Both the position numbers and the translations under genes were made by a program. Positions 8,710 through 21,300 of a DNA stretch of 64,000 bases are shown here, piece by piece (positions within the stretch are counted from its first letter, which is position 1; every line of letters begins with the position of its first letter). The DNA lies in the NCBI RefSeq assembly GCF_040807025.1, contig NC_090943.1, positions 141,756,764-141,820,763 of the forward strand. The letters are read 5' to 3'. This DNA comes from Struthio camelus (taxonomy: Eukaryota; Chordata; Aves; Struthioniformes; Struthionidae). Below the pieces are notes generated by a model. It was not told where the DNA came from. It made no database searches and saw only the letters and a program-made list of their open reading frames with translations.

Positions 8710-11700
8710 AGATAAAGGAAGTCACTGAATGTGTCAGCACCTTGCAGGTTTCGTGTATTCCTAATTGCTAATGATGGTTTTTATGACATTTGCGCTCAGC
8801 GAGCCCTCCGCGGTCAAGCCCTATCAACGCTTTGCCTACACCTTAGGATGCAGAGCAGGCTTCAGCTTTTGCACCATCAAATGCAGCCCGGTACAATTTT
8901 TGGTAACCTAAAGTTAAAGCCTTGCTTCCGGATTTGGACTCTGCCGCTGTAAATGGCTGCGTACGTGTTCAGCCTTAATGCGGCTCTCTCCTTAGGAGTT
9001 GAGTTCAGCCGATGGGTTTGTGAGGTGCTGTCAGCACGCGCTAGGCAGCCTGACTGCGAACGGTGATGGGTAGCCAAAGCTGCTGCTGATTCTGTGCTTC
9101 TGAAAATTAGCACATTTAGATTTGGCGTGGGGATTAAATGGTCTCTAGCGCTCAAGTTCTGCGACCCACTTTTTTCCCAACTCCGGTCAGATAAACCATA
9201 GGGATTAACAGTGTAGACTTAATACGCAGGTGCTTGAAGAGAGGAAAACTCGGTACCTTTCAGAGTAACAGTCTCACATTTCCTTTAATCCATCATGCAT
9301 TACTTGAAAATAAGAGACAGCTATCTGCATTACAAATGCAATGTATGGTTTTAAAATGACAAATTTTCAAAGTTGCTTTTTTTGTTCCCCTTGTTCAGCT
9401 TTCTTGGATTTTCCCATCTGTTTCAGGCTACATGTGAAAACTATTCATTGACAATGTGTGTAACTCTGTAGCTGCACTACTTATCTTGAGCTCAGCTAAC
9501 ACTTGAAGGTCTGGATCCTGCAAATCATTGCTCATCATGTGGTTTCAGGAGAGCTGAAGGCTTTTGGGGTGCTGCTGCAGTAGTCCTGTGTCAGGACTGG
9601 TGCTTAGACTGATCTGAAAACAACATGAAGAGATACCAGTACAGACTGGAGAAAAGAAGCAGAAAAGTGAGGGGAATATTTGGTCACTCCGGAGGCTAAA
9701 ACGTGTTAGATGATTTGGGTATTATACAAACTGTCCAACTGCATACCATTGTTTAGAAATCTAATAATGCATATTAAAAAAAGCAGATTGAGGGGTGGAA
9801 CATAGAAGAAGGGCATGGTGTACACACAGCTGAGTTTGCACACTAATGCCCTGTTATACCATTTTGCAATTACTGGCCTCCTCACGCTCCCGAAAGAGTG
9901 TGAAATAGGTGAAGGAAGGTGAGAATAGGATAAGGATGTGACAGGGGCATAGTAGATACTACAGAGAATAGCCTGATGGTACCCCAGATTTGGTTAAACA
10001 TAGAGGGAACATGGGAGGGGTGGAGCGAATAAGAGATGGTGAAAAAGCTGAAGCCAAGTGTGAGTGTTTGAGGACAGGGAGGTTGAAACGGGAACTTGAA
10101 ATTAGGTGTGGTAGGTAATAGAGAGCCAGCAGGGTAAGTCTGGGTGTCTATAAATTGTATCAGTTATAGGAGAAGTTGTTTGCTATTACCTGAGTATAGT
10201 AAAAAAAAATGTGAGGGAAAAGCAGTGTCACAGAAGATGGAATCCGTGAGCCTGCAACAAGGAATCCTGTCACTGTGGTGATGAGGTAAGCAAAGACATG
10301 AGTTTAAACAGGGAAGTTTAAGTGACCGTAGTCTCACTGAAAGAGAAGAGTGACACATAAAGGAGATAAGACCACAAGAGAACTGGTCCTTAAAATCTGT
10401 ATTTCAAGCTCATATGATAATATACAGAGACCTTGATGCTCAATAGGGATCTGATGAAGAGGTAACAGGGCTAAGGATGTTCATAGCACTCTGGCCTGCT
10501 AACCTGAAGGGCTGCTGTAATTTATAGTCTCTGAGGCTTTTCCGGGGTGCGTCGCTTCACTTCTTGAAGTTATGGGGTAAATTCTCTGCTGTTTTAACAC
10601 CATAATTAAATTATTTATGCTTCAGTTAGAGATAGTTTCACCATGGTAGACCATAATCTTTCATTCTTTAAAATATGCCCTTCCAAATCTAAATGGCTAA
10701 GCGACTGCCCATTCTATGGGTCACAGACCTGACTATGAGTCTCCCCTTTGTAGAAGGGAAGAGAAAATATTTTCAGAGGAAATTAAGACTAGAGTTTGCA
10801 GGTTTCTGTTCAATAACCTATCACCAACTACAAGGCAGAATTCCCATAGAAAAGCACTTTGATCCCTGGCAGATCGCCTTAGGAATGGGACTTAAGGCTT
10901 TCCATGCGGCTGTAGTTCTTATTAGTAGTCACAGAAAAGACAAGCATACCCACTCGACTAAGCAGCTTCTAGGTCAGGAAAGGTTGTTTTGTTTAGAATA
11001 CAACATATATCAATGTATTCTAAGTGAAAGTTTTCCTAAAACGTCCATTTTCTCCTAAATGTCTGGGAAATGAGTGTTTGTGTTGGGTTTGCTTGCATTG
11101 GATGAAGACTAACTGAAAACCCGACCAAAAGTGGAAGTCCCTGACACATGAAAATCCTGCTTTTTTGCCAGTCTTAATGAGAAGCTGATTGTACAGATTC
11201 AAATGCAGAGCTATTACCAGGAAGTTTAAGTGTTGTCTGAAACTGTGAGATATCTCTCAGGTATTTGTTCCTTGCAGGAGAGGCATTGGCTCGCGTCTGC
11301 CAGAACGGATTTCTTTCTGCAACTGAGCACCTGAAAACCCTTGCCCCTGTACTGATTTTTGTAGCTTATAAAGAAACACACTCTTATTTGCTGATCCTGT
11401 GTCTATACACGTCTTGGGGAGCAGCTCCTCAAGAAGCTGCTCTCTCATGTCCCTTTATTTGGATGCATTTGGATTACCTCCAAATATAGAAAATATTCTG
11501 AAGTTCGTCAGCTTCAGAATAGTCTAGTCATCAACACCCATCAAATACAATAATTAATCACATAAAAGGTCTATTCCTGCCAGACGTAAGGCTGGGTGAT
11601 GAGAATGACCAAGAGTCATTCAAACAAAATGTAATTCTAGAGCAGACTTAAGAATAGGTTCTTCCTTAGCTGCTTTATTATCAATCACCTTGAATTTTTA

Positions 11701-13680
11701 AGATGTGTCTCATCCATAATGGCCTGGACTCTAATTTGTACATAGACTGTGTGGCTTCTCTGTGTGGCTTGTCCCTTCCAGTGCAAAGGAAGCATCTGAG
11801 GTGCAGCCAGCCGTGGGGTTTTTTGAATTTATAAGTACTTCCTGCACTCCTGACCTTTCTTTCTGTCTCACCTAAACAAGCAGCATGCTGTATTATACAA
11901 TGACCAGCGCCTCTTTCCAGGCAGCAATTGATGAAGCAGTTTACAAATCATTTACTAGCTTTCCTATATTTCACATTCAGTAACTTTAAGAACAGTCAGC
12001 TCTGTAAGTCCTCTGAAGTTTTCCATAGTAAGCTGATTTCCTCTTGGATAACATAAATGGTACTTTAGCAGTGATGATGACAGACGTGATAATGAGGCGT
12101 TTTGACCAAGTAGCCCTCCCACCACTTGATGTCAGCTTATGTGGTTCCTAATTTGACATCGCCCCATTGCTGAAGAACGAGGGAAGATCACACCTCCTAT
12201 ATCTATGAGAGGATGAGGATAGACGGAATCACACTAGACAGCAATGATCTTATTGTCACAATTAATGAACCTCATCTTTTTCTAGTTCATCTATCACTGT
12301 GCCATCCAGGCATCGTTTTGTGTGATTAAGTGCCTGTGAAATCAAATAATAAACTGAATTTGTTTCATTTGGATACATTACCAAATAGAACTTTTGCATA
12401 CATCATCATTATTATGATCTTTAACTGGTAGGAAATGGCACAATACAAACAGTAATAGTAAAAATATTGCCACTTTATGTTGGTGGTTTGCTTGACTCAT
12501 TGCAGGACAGAGAATACTGTCTATACTTTACTCTGAAAAAAGTGAGATGTGGTAGCTGCTATACAGGAAAGATTTTAATGGAAAATGTCTTAGCATAAAA
12601 CTACAAAGCACTTTGTACCTTGTGTTTTTATAATATTTTTTCTTTAACAATTTTATTTATTCTTTCTTTAGAAGAAGGAAAATGATGTTGGTTTAATAGC
12701 CCAGACTGCATATGTAACCCTGGGCTTTCTTATTGAGTGAAGTCAGAATTGTGTTGAAGTCTGTTACTAACTTAGTAGCTTTGTGGTAGCTGTATGAGAT
12801 TTACTCAGAACATGATGGCAGTCCCAGAGAGGTCACACTGTACTAGAAATACATTGCAACAGACCTTTTTTTGCTTGCAAGATGAGGGGACAGTTCACAT
12901 GTAAAACTAATAAAATGCATGCTGAGAGTATTGCTTACTCTATTCCAAGAGCAGTGTAAAACCTTTTTAGTGGCAAGTGTTACTAGACGTTACTTGTAGT
13001 TGGTGAAACCATCTTTCTTTCTTTTGTTTGATGTTGCCGTTGTGCGACTACTTCAGTTCAGCTCTAAGAGGCTCGTGGCCTTGTTTTACCAGTCCAGCCT
13101 GTCTGCCAGAGAAAATAATGGGCTTGAAGGGAATCTAAGAGAAGCACAACTGTTTTAGAGAGAAAGACAGACAAAAACATACCACAGTAGGCTATGAGGA
13201 AGCAGAATGATTTTTCACCAAACTATTCTTTTAAACAATGAGGAGGAAACTGTAAAGGTCATCAGCTACAATAGTAAAAGATTCAACCCCCCTTTAGTTT
13301 TTATCTTCAGTAAATAATACACTCTGTAAGTGACAGTCATCTTTCAAGAGAGTAAAAACTGTCATGCTACACAGTTATTGTCAACCTATATATGCAAGCT
13401 TATGGCAGTTACTTGCATTAATGTAGTGCATTACAGTGCTGTTGTGCTCCACTCATTGCAAATGCAAAAGAAAAGCTTTAACTTTGAAGAGTTTGGAAGC
13501 TGGATATTGAAATGACTTTTTGTAGCAATATAGGACCGTGCAGATACTTTAATCTCATTAGAACGTTGCTGCTGTGCCAAACAGCAAAGCTAGTATGTAG
13601 CATTTTAAAAATGGAAATGAAGTTAAATGTGTGTATATCATGAAGACCTCTATACATTCTGAGGGAAGTCAGTAGTTCAT
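8710..13680. other. Non-coding stretch, probably intron or intergenic
   Basis: No supported exon. 9880-10150 is purine-rich and its GAACTTGAAATTAGG...GAGAGCCAGCAGGG portion vaguely resembles an old amniote repeat, but too weakly to call. 12240-12430 is an AT-rich, non-repetitive block with many homeodomain-like ATTA/TAAT cores, of the type often conserved as an enhancer; this is inference only. The 121-codon frame at 10693-11058 has no recognisable protein features. Confidence 0.45.
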
Positions 13681-13682
13681 CA

Positions 13683-13960
13683 GTGCAGGTAATGTGACCT
13701 TGTAGCAAGAAAGCTGGATTGGGATTTGGAGACCTGGTTTCACTTCCTAACTCGGCCTAAACTGTGGTTGGCCTAGACATATCCCTGTTCATTGGTGGAG
13801 GTAATGAGACCTTGTAGCAAGAATGCAGGATTGGGATTTGGAGACCTAGTTTCACTTCCTAACTCAGCCTAAACTGTGTGTTGGCCTAGACATATCCCTT
13901 GCCTTTCTATATCTAGATCACTCCATCTGCAGAAAGGAAGGATAGGGTCCCTTGTAAATG
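13683..13960 (+). mobile_element. MIR-like SINE, core tandemly duplicated
   Basis: GGATTGGGATTTGGAGACCT followed by a TTTCACTTCCTAACTC segment and ending near CTCCATCTGCAGAAAGGAAGG follows the MIR consensus order (ACTGGGAGTCAGGAGACCTGGGTTC..., then CTCTGCC..., then CCTCATCTGTAAAATGGG). The first part occurs twice, at about 13683-13794 and 13795-13907, period 112-113 bp and nearly identical (a handful of substitutions and one 1-bp indel). MIRs are CORE-SINEs active before or early in amniote radiation, so the element is very old, while the duplication must be much younger. The second copy carries the 3' continuation. Confidence 0.6.
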
Positions 13961-15554
13961 CATTAAGACCTACTGAGGAAAAAGGATAAGTATCCTCATT
14001 GCAATTAGGTATATCCATACCCACCATTTAAAATAGTTGGAAGGAACAATTCTTTATAGGATCAGACACCTGAACCAACAGTGGCCTGCTCTTCAAACAC
14101 AGACACATGCAGGACATTTGCATGTGAAGGGGAACTATCTTGAGAAGATAACATATCCATGATTTAATGGACGTTAAAGTCTTAAAACTGGTCAGAGCTA
14201 CTCTCTCAGTTGTGTACACTCTTGTGTCGCATGACAGGAGTGTCTATGTGACTGCACAGCTTCTGTCCTCATGACTGCACCTGAGCCCTGGCACCATAGA
14301 AATACCCTGTTGCATTTCCAGGTTCACCTTGTAAAGTAAATAAGGTGGGAATCACACAAAAGCAACTGTACAGAAAAGGAGACAGCGACAAAGGTGCCTG
14401 AACAATAGGAAGGACTCAGAAAGGCTAAGGCAGAAAAAGAGTCACAAGGGGCAAATTGTAATGACAAGGATGTTAGAAACAGGGGAAGGATGCACAAAGG
14501 TCTATTGCTTAGTGAGGAATGAAGAAAAAAAAGCAGATGACACCAAGACTGAAGTATATAATGGTTTTCACTCACAAACAAGGTGTTGGTACCCAGAAAC
14601 TTAGCATGCTTCGTTTTAACAGGGGTTTAGAAAACTCCTAAACCAAGTAAAGAATACATTTTAAATGTTTAAGTAATGTAGATTTATTGAAATCAGCCAG
14701 GTCTGCTGAGATTTGCATTGGCAAATTTAAAGCACTGGAGCAGTCTTAGAAGCACTAACAAACAATAAGCATTGACAGCTCCTGGAAGAAAAGTCCCAGA
14801 GGATAAACATTTGTACCTGCCATTAAAAGGAGAAAGAGAAGAAAACAGAGACTTTCAGAGCAGTCAGGATAGGACTATCATGGAGAAAAGCTTTAAAACA
14901 TACTACAACAGTATGTTCCTAAACATGTAGAATACAGTAGGACAACAAACACTCTTGAAGAACAAATCATATTAAACTAATTTAGTATCTTCTCTGCAAC
15001 AAACACCCTAGTGCCATAGTGCTTAAACCTGTTGCTGCTGGTGACACGACCTCTCTGGGAGACGCACAGGAGCTGCCTTGCTTTTTCCTTATGTGACAGA
15101 AACTTTCTACCTGCAAAACACTTCATGTCTTTGAAAGTCCTTTGCTGCCTGTAAGGGCTGGATTTACTAGGCAAGCACTGCACTGAACCTGCATTCAGGT
15201 GAACCCCTTTTCCCTGTCTGCCTATGCTGGGGGAAAGCTGTCAGCTGAAGCTAAGCTGCTATGTTTCTAGGACAACATAACTTCCGTCTGCATAGGTACA
15301 GCAGATGCCTGGCTGTCGGCTATGTGCTAAACGTACCCAGTCCTCACTTGGAGGACTGGGTACAACCCATAAGCTGATGAGTTGGGCATCCCTGGCCCAG
15401 TTGGTATATGGTAAGCATCAGGTGTGAGTAAGGTTTTTTTAAAAAGCTTTTGATGTGGCCCCATATTATGTTCTTATGTGTTAAACTGAAAAATGAGGAC
15501 AGTCTGAAATTACTTTGCAGCCTAGTAGGTGCACAAGTGCTTGAAATACCACTC
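13960..15554. other. Non-coding stretch with one hairpin
   Basis: No exon or transposon recognised. The hairpin at 15333-15363 is listed separately. Purine-rich and low-complexity portions (14330-14540) give open frames on the minus strand without protein character. Confidence 0.45.
15333..15363. repeat. Perfect hairpin, 13-bp arms
   Basis: GTACCCAGTCCTC (15333-15345), loop ACTTG (15346-15350), GAGGACTGGGTAC (15351-15363). Arms are perfectly complementary; pairing beyond them is weak, which makes it shorter than a normal miRNA precursor. Confidence 0.85.
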
Positions 15555-16547
15555 ATCCAGGGTAATTATCACTGATTCACTGTCAAACGAGGAGGATGTT
15601 GTAAGTGAGGTCCCACAAGGGTCTGCCTGGGGTCAGTTTAACTCAATGCCTTCATTAATGACTTGAATGAGGGTAATGATTTGAATAGAGAGTAAAATTT
15701 GCAGATGACACCGAGATGGAAGGGTTTGTGAGCACATTGGAGGACAAGATTAGAATTTAAAATGATCTTGCTACACTAGTGAAATGCTCTGAAATCAATA
15801 AGGTCAAATTCAATAAAGAATGTAAAGAACTTCTCTAAGGGAGGAAAAATCAAATGCACAATTAAAAGCAGGGAGTAGCTAGCTTGGCAGTATTCCTGGA
15901 GGCAAGGCTCTGGGACCCAGAGCCAGTCACAAACTGAGTATGAGTCAACAGGATAATGCTGCAAAAAACAAACAAACAAACAAACAAACAAACAAACAAA
16001 CGTTTTACTGGCCCCTAAGCTAAGCAAATGTAATTCTGGGGAATCTAAAGATAATTACTTTGCTCTACTCAGCACTGATAACTAGAGGTGTGTGCCCAGT
16101 TTGTAACACTATACTTTAAGGGGAAAAAAAAAAAGCAAGAATGACCAGAGAAGACCAAAAGGAGTGAAGAATTCAAAAACCAAGATCAATGAAGGAAGAT
16201 GGAAAGAAATTGATTTATTTAGTCTACGCAAAATAAAACTGGGTGGTGACCTCATAGCATTCTTCACCTGTACAAAAGACTTGCAAAGAAAAGCAAGTCT
16301 TCTCCATGCCCACAAAAAGTAAGTTGAGAAGTAATTCATTTACTCTGCAGCAAGAGATGCGTATCTCAGACAATCCTTTTCTAGTATAGCTCAGCATTTG
16401 AAGAGACTTCTTGAAGAATTCCTGTTGTCAGAGTTTTAGAAGAACAGGGTAGACAAAATTATTTCAGGAATACCCTAGGCAGACTTGATTCTCTCTCAAA
16501 GGAGATATAAGCTTTATGTCTCCTCCAACTTTATGAGTATATGATTT
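15555..16547 (+). mobile_element. CR1 LINE 3' part, sense orientation
   Basis: The order of recognisable CR1 pieces is intact: AGGTCCCACAAGGGTCTG (reverse transcriptase VPQGS block, about 15609), CTTCATTAATGACTTGAATG (INDL block), GCAGATGACACC (ADD catalytic triad region, about 15700), AAATGCTCTGAAATCAATAAGG, ATGAGTCAACAGGATAATGCTGCAAA, CTTTGCTCTACTC, GTGCCCAGTTTG, GACCAGAGAAGA, GATTTATTTAGTCTACGC and a 3' end GTCTCCTCCAACTTTATGAG related to the CR1 terminus GTCCCTTCCAACTCTATGAT. Multiple frameshifts and stops show it is long dead. The A-rich stretch after GCTGC has expanded into an (AAAC)9 microsatellite. Confidence 0.85.
15966..16001 (+). repeat. (AAAC)9 microsatellite inside CR1
   Basis: Nine perfect AAAC units at the position where CR1 consensus has GCAAAAAAAGCAAAC, so the repeat grew from the element's own A-rich codons. 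Confidence 0.95.
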
Positions 16548-18326
16548 TGTGTAACTGCTTGACTCATAAGAGGTAACATAATTCTTAACGATCCAATTCT
16601 GCAATTCAGTATTGAAGTGTTTAGTCAATACCGGTCAATTAATTCAGAGCTCTGACAAGACAGTGTGTATACAAAACTGAAAAGCTAATATGTTATAATA
16701 TTTTGGTATGGTATGGTTTCTTCTACTGAGTCCTGAGAACCTTCATAAATGTCTTTATACAATGCTACCTTTACTCAGGCAGAAAAGCCATTCATATCTG
16801 TATAAGGTTGAAGGAGTGGGCTTCTTTACATATGCGTGCCCAGTGCAAAAATAGTTACCAACTTAGTAATAAAAGACATTGACTTGTTTTCACTGATATT
16901 TGTGGATTCAACCCATCCAAACCCAAATCTTGATCCAATTACATGTGTGAGAAGAAATACTATGAACACTTGTTTTTGAAATGTTTAATTCACGCCGACT
17001 GCTGCTGTGTAAATGGCACCACAGAGGCCTGCACGCACGAATGGCAGGCCAGATCTGCAACTAGCTTGAATCTGTACAGCTCTGTTGCTTATAGGAGTCT
17101 GGCAGGTTGTAGCAGCCGATGATCTGGCCTGCAGCATCTCTAGAAATAATATTTTGCAGCTCTGATAATAGCATCATAAAAGGACACAATTTTTTTTTTT
17201 GCCATGTACAATCTGTTCCTCCTTCCTCTTCTTTTCCTGGAATCCTTGACTTCAGAGTAGAAGAAACGCTGTAAAATAAAACAAGCTGCAAAAAAGGTGC
17301 TGCTTATTCATTCACTGACTGCTTTCTCCTTTTTCCATTACCACACAGTTATTTTTGGAGATGAGGTAACTAGACTAAGTTTTACTTGTTGCAGCCATTA
17401 ACAGGGTGGATGACACAGGGGGCTGGGTAGACTGTGGCTCAGAGCTTTTCATTAACCCCTTTTCCCCTGCCTGTCATCCTCCAGTCTTTTCTGTAAAATC
17501 CTGTCACTGTTGCATGCCTTCTTAGTGAATGGGAGCCCCCCTAGCTAGCTTGAGGAGAGAGGGCATGGCTCCTGTGCACCAGGAAGAAGGTGGTCTTAGT
17601 CCCCTCTGATCCCAGCTCACACCTGAACTTAACAGATGCTGGCATTTCCACTGAGAAGATGGCCTCTTCCACTCTGTTTCTTGAGTGCTCACTCTTTTCT
17701 CTCAGAGGCAAAAGGGCCCAAAGTGAGCAGAGGGAGAGCAGTTCTCATCTAGGCATGCAAGGCAGCCCTTGCCCTGCTCCCACCAGCTATGTGACATCCA
17801 CCAAGATCCTCCCCCTCTTCAGCCCCCTGCTCCCTTGCCTCTGTGACAGAGAGGTACTCAAACTGCCTTCCCAAAACTCTGAAGCCTTTGGCCCCTTCCC
17901 TGCCTGCGTCTTCCCACCTTTTCAGCAGAAAAGCCACCGCCACTCTGGCATCCCCTACTCACCTGTTTCTGAGCAACGGTCTCTTCTTCCCTCACATCAG
18001 CCCAGTTAGGTCAGGAGAAAATAAAGAAACAGTCTTGGGCCTCTGAACTCCTACCCCTCCTCCTAGCCCTGTGCATCATACACTCTTCAGCCATCCCCCG
18101 CCTCTGCCAGGCTTCTGCTGCCCAACATGAACCAGAAACCAACTCTGCAGCCCAAAAGAGGCAAAGGAAAAGCAAGACCCATTAGACAGGTCTGGGCCAG
18201 CTCTGAGCCCAGTCCTGCAGGCCATGTCATCTTACCTACTCAGTCCCCGGGCCTCTTCTAGCCTGAGTTGGTCCACCTAGCAATGTTCAACTACAAAACT
18301 ATTCTTGTGCAAATGGTAATCTACCG

Positions 18327-18348
18327 TTACCAGATTATAATCTGGTAA
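18327..18348. repeat. 22-bp perfect palindrome
   Basis: TTACCAGATTA followed immediately by its exact reverse complement TAATCTGGTAA. It sits in an AT-rich block (18300-18480) with several TAAT/ATTA cores, unlike the C/T-rich sequence before it. It may be a homodimer binding site or a remnant of a small DNA transposon; neither is shown. Confidence 0.9.
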
Positions 18349-21300
18349 TAATTTACTGGTGGTCTAAATTAAGTAATAAATATCTAATCAACATGCAATA
18401 AAATTATGATTATTGGTCCAGGTACAATAATATTAATATTCATGGCGCAATTTTTTATACAAAAGTCTTATTAATAAAGCAGTTAAAATTGTTATACACA
18501 CAACCTTCTGAGTATCTCGGGCCTCATCTCAGCTTCCCCTCTTCATACCTCTCCTCATGTACAAACCTCCACCCCATCCAGTCTGTAGATGTGGAGGTGG
18601 CTAGCTGGGCACTCTGCAGCCCTGCTGCTGCCTCTTCAGTCTTCCGCTTCCTTTCCTTCTTCCTGACCTTTTTACTTACTATAGTCCTGGAGGTGATCTG
18701 GCTAGGCATACGTGGTAACCACTGTTGCAGTTCTGCTTCTCCAGTTTTCTGGGCAACTCTTATGTCCATCACAATCATTTACTACTTAAAAGAAAAGTCA
18801 TCTAACTTCAACTCTGAAACTGTGAAAGGAAGTGAACCGCTGTAAGAAGTGGCAGTCTAGTATCAACATCCACTCAGCTTTTGAGACCAGTTAGCTTAGT
18901 GACTGAATAAAGTGGATTTCATTTTATGAAAAGATTGCTTTAGATAGAAAGACTAAACCAATCACTAGGGAAAAGAGTGGATAGTTATGTCTGCTGTAAG
19001 AACTGGCTAGAATATTCCCCATCAACTGCTTGTGCCAGGTGTGTGGTAATGGTAGTTAGCGAAAAAAGTCTATTTTCTCTAAAACATTGCATTAAGATTA
19101 CAATGGAACAGAGTGAACAGCAGAAGGATATGTCTAGAATCTCACAAAGCTAAGTGTCAGCTGAAGTGCATGGCATTTTATATTTCTTCTTGTGAAAATA
19201 GAGATAGAATCAGATAAATGGGGCTTAAGTGGCTAGGGATCACTAATATCTGATAGCAGAAAGAACAAGCATGTAGGTTAACATTTTGTGCACAATAGCA
19301 AGGAAATAATGGATAAAAATATCAGTGCAAAGAAGAGATGCAAACATATTTGACAGATAATCACATAGGAGATGAGTTAATATGACTACCCCAATGTGTA
19401 TCTCCAGTTGGTCACTAAAGCATTGACTAAGAGTGGTGATCCGATCCTCTCTTGTTTTATGCTGTGTGGTACTGAGTACTCACCTCCTTGGGTACAGAAG
19501 AGACCTGGCCTTTGTGCTCATCTTGAAGAGAAATTTTTTCATGGATGATACTGTTGACTTTAGTCATAACTTACAGACAAATAGAGGCCCCATCATCTGA
19601 CTGTTCGTGGAATGGAAGTAATAGGATTGTTTCACATCCCTGATTTTTGGAAAATAGAAACAAAGCTGATTTATTGAAATGAAATTAGTATTTCTCCAAA
19701 ACAGAGATCCTCAGAACTTTCCTCAGCCAAGCATTCCTCTAGCTACAAGAAAATGAAGAAGCAGGAAGAGAATATGAATCAAATACACATTATTTTATGT
19801 CTCTTCTATAGCTATATCTGCACCTTCCATCTGCAAGAGACTCTCTGCTGCTCAGACACCCAGTTCACAGGAAAGAAACATTTGAAGAGCAGAGTAAATT
19901 GAAGAATGTTAGATTTTTGTTTAAGCACTGACTGTAATACTCCCATTTTTTGAATTACCAGCAACTAGTTCAAATGCTTACTATGTAGTGTATTTATTTT
20001 ATTGAACCCTACATCAGTCCAATGATGAATTATGGTGAATATCAGTCTTTTGCTTTCATTCTGTGGGGAAGAATTTTCCCTAAAGGCAGATTTTGCTCAA
20101 ATTATGATTTAGGCCAGAAACTTTTGTAATATTCAACTGTCAGTCAAAGGCTACTTTTCTGAGAATTTGACAGAATTTACAAAGTACAAAATAAAGTTAA
20201 ATAATAATTACACTTTAAGGAATTGGCTATGACAGATCAAATAGCATACGCAATAGCAGGGGAGCAGGATGAGAACCAAATACACAAAACATTTCTCCCA
20301 GGACAGCAGAACTTTAACTTTTAGCATCTGGCAGGCAGAGAGATCTAAGGTTGATATATCGAGCAGAGAGGCCCCTAAGCTCTCCTTTCACACTTTCCCC
20401 TTCAATTTTTTTCAGGACAACTTACCTACTTTCATTGCTTTTTTTTTTCTTCTCTTCTCCGATGACATTTTCCTCTCCAATGAATTCACTCCTGAAATTA
20501 CGTACTTCTTTCACTGTTATCCAAAGAGAAACCTCCCAATTTTTTTACTTTGTTTATCTGGAGCCCTTCATTTCCTACTAGCTCTCAACTCTCCCTTGTT
20601 AGATTATCCAATTTGCAAGTCCCGTGTTCCAAAGGCACTCAGCTCTCTCTTTGTTGGTCTTGCAGAGTTCGTTAGTGGGAACGTAGGGGTAAAGATTCAT
20701 AACTAGATTGCATCCAGAGCCAACTTCTCTATACAATGAGGAGAGTCATGTTTATGCAGTGCTGACACCAAGCAAACAAACTTTGCTCGAACCTAGCTGC
20801 TTTTTCTGCAGCTGCTCAACTGTTTCTGCATCACACTGTAGCTGCTGGACGGCTTATTGGCTCTGGTAGAGACCCTTGCAAGGATGGTTATCCTTCTCCT
20901 AGAGCTGAGCTGGCTTCATTCATTTGCCCTGCTATGGGAGCTAATCTATTTCTCCAGAACAAGGGAGGAGTGGAGGAGATGTTGTCAGGACAGCTCAGCT
21001 GGCCCTGCTAGCGAAGATTATCTTTGGAAGTAACAGTATTACCTCTAGCACTATCAGCAGAGTTGGCAGCATATGTATAGATGCCCAAGGTATATGTAGA
21101 GCATCAGTAGTGTCTAGATTGTAATAGGTCTTATACCATGGCATCCAAGCTGCTGAGATGATGTCATCTATGTGTTTATGCAGGAGTGAGCTCACTCTCA
21201 GGAAAATGTAATCTTTCCTGGACTTTTCCTGGCAGTTGTTCTGGTCACTTGATGGTGTTAAGAGCAGGCCCCAAAGTACAACCAGCAAATAATTTCAAAA

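Noticed and set aside
10693..11058. 121-codon plus-strand frame
   Set aside because: No flanking splice signals, no recognisable domain; length is plausible by chance in a 64-kb window.
17590..18009. 139-codon plus-strand frame
   Set aside because: Ser/Pro/Leu composition matches C/T-rich base bias; no conserved motif, and overlapping open frames on the other strand.
18489..18845. 118-codon plus frame overlapping an 84-codon minus frame
   Set aside because: Both strands open in pyrimidine-rich DNA; no evidence to favour either.
20269..20706. 145-codon plus-strand frame
   Set aside because: Phe/Leu-rich translation of T-rich sequence, no splice sites or motif.
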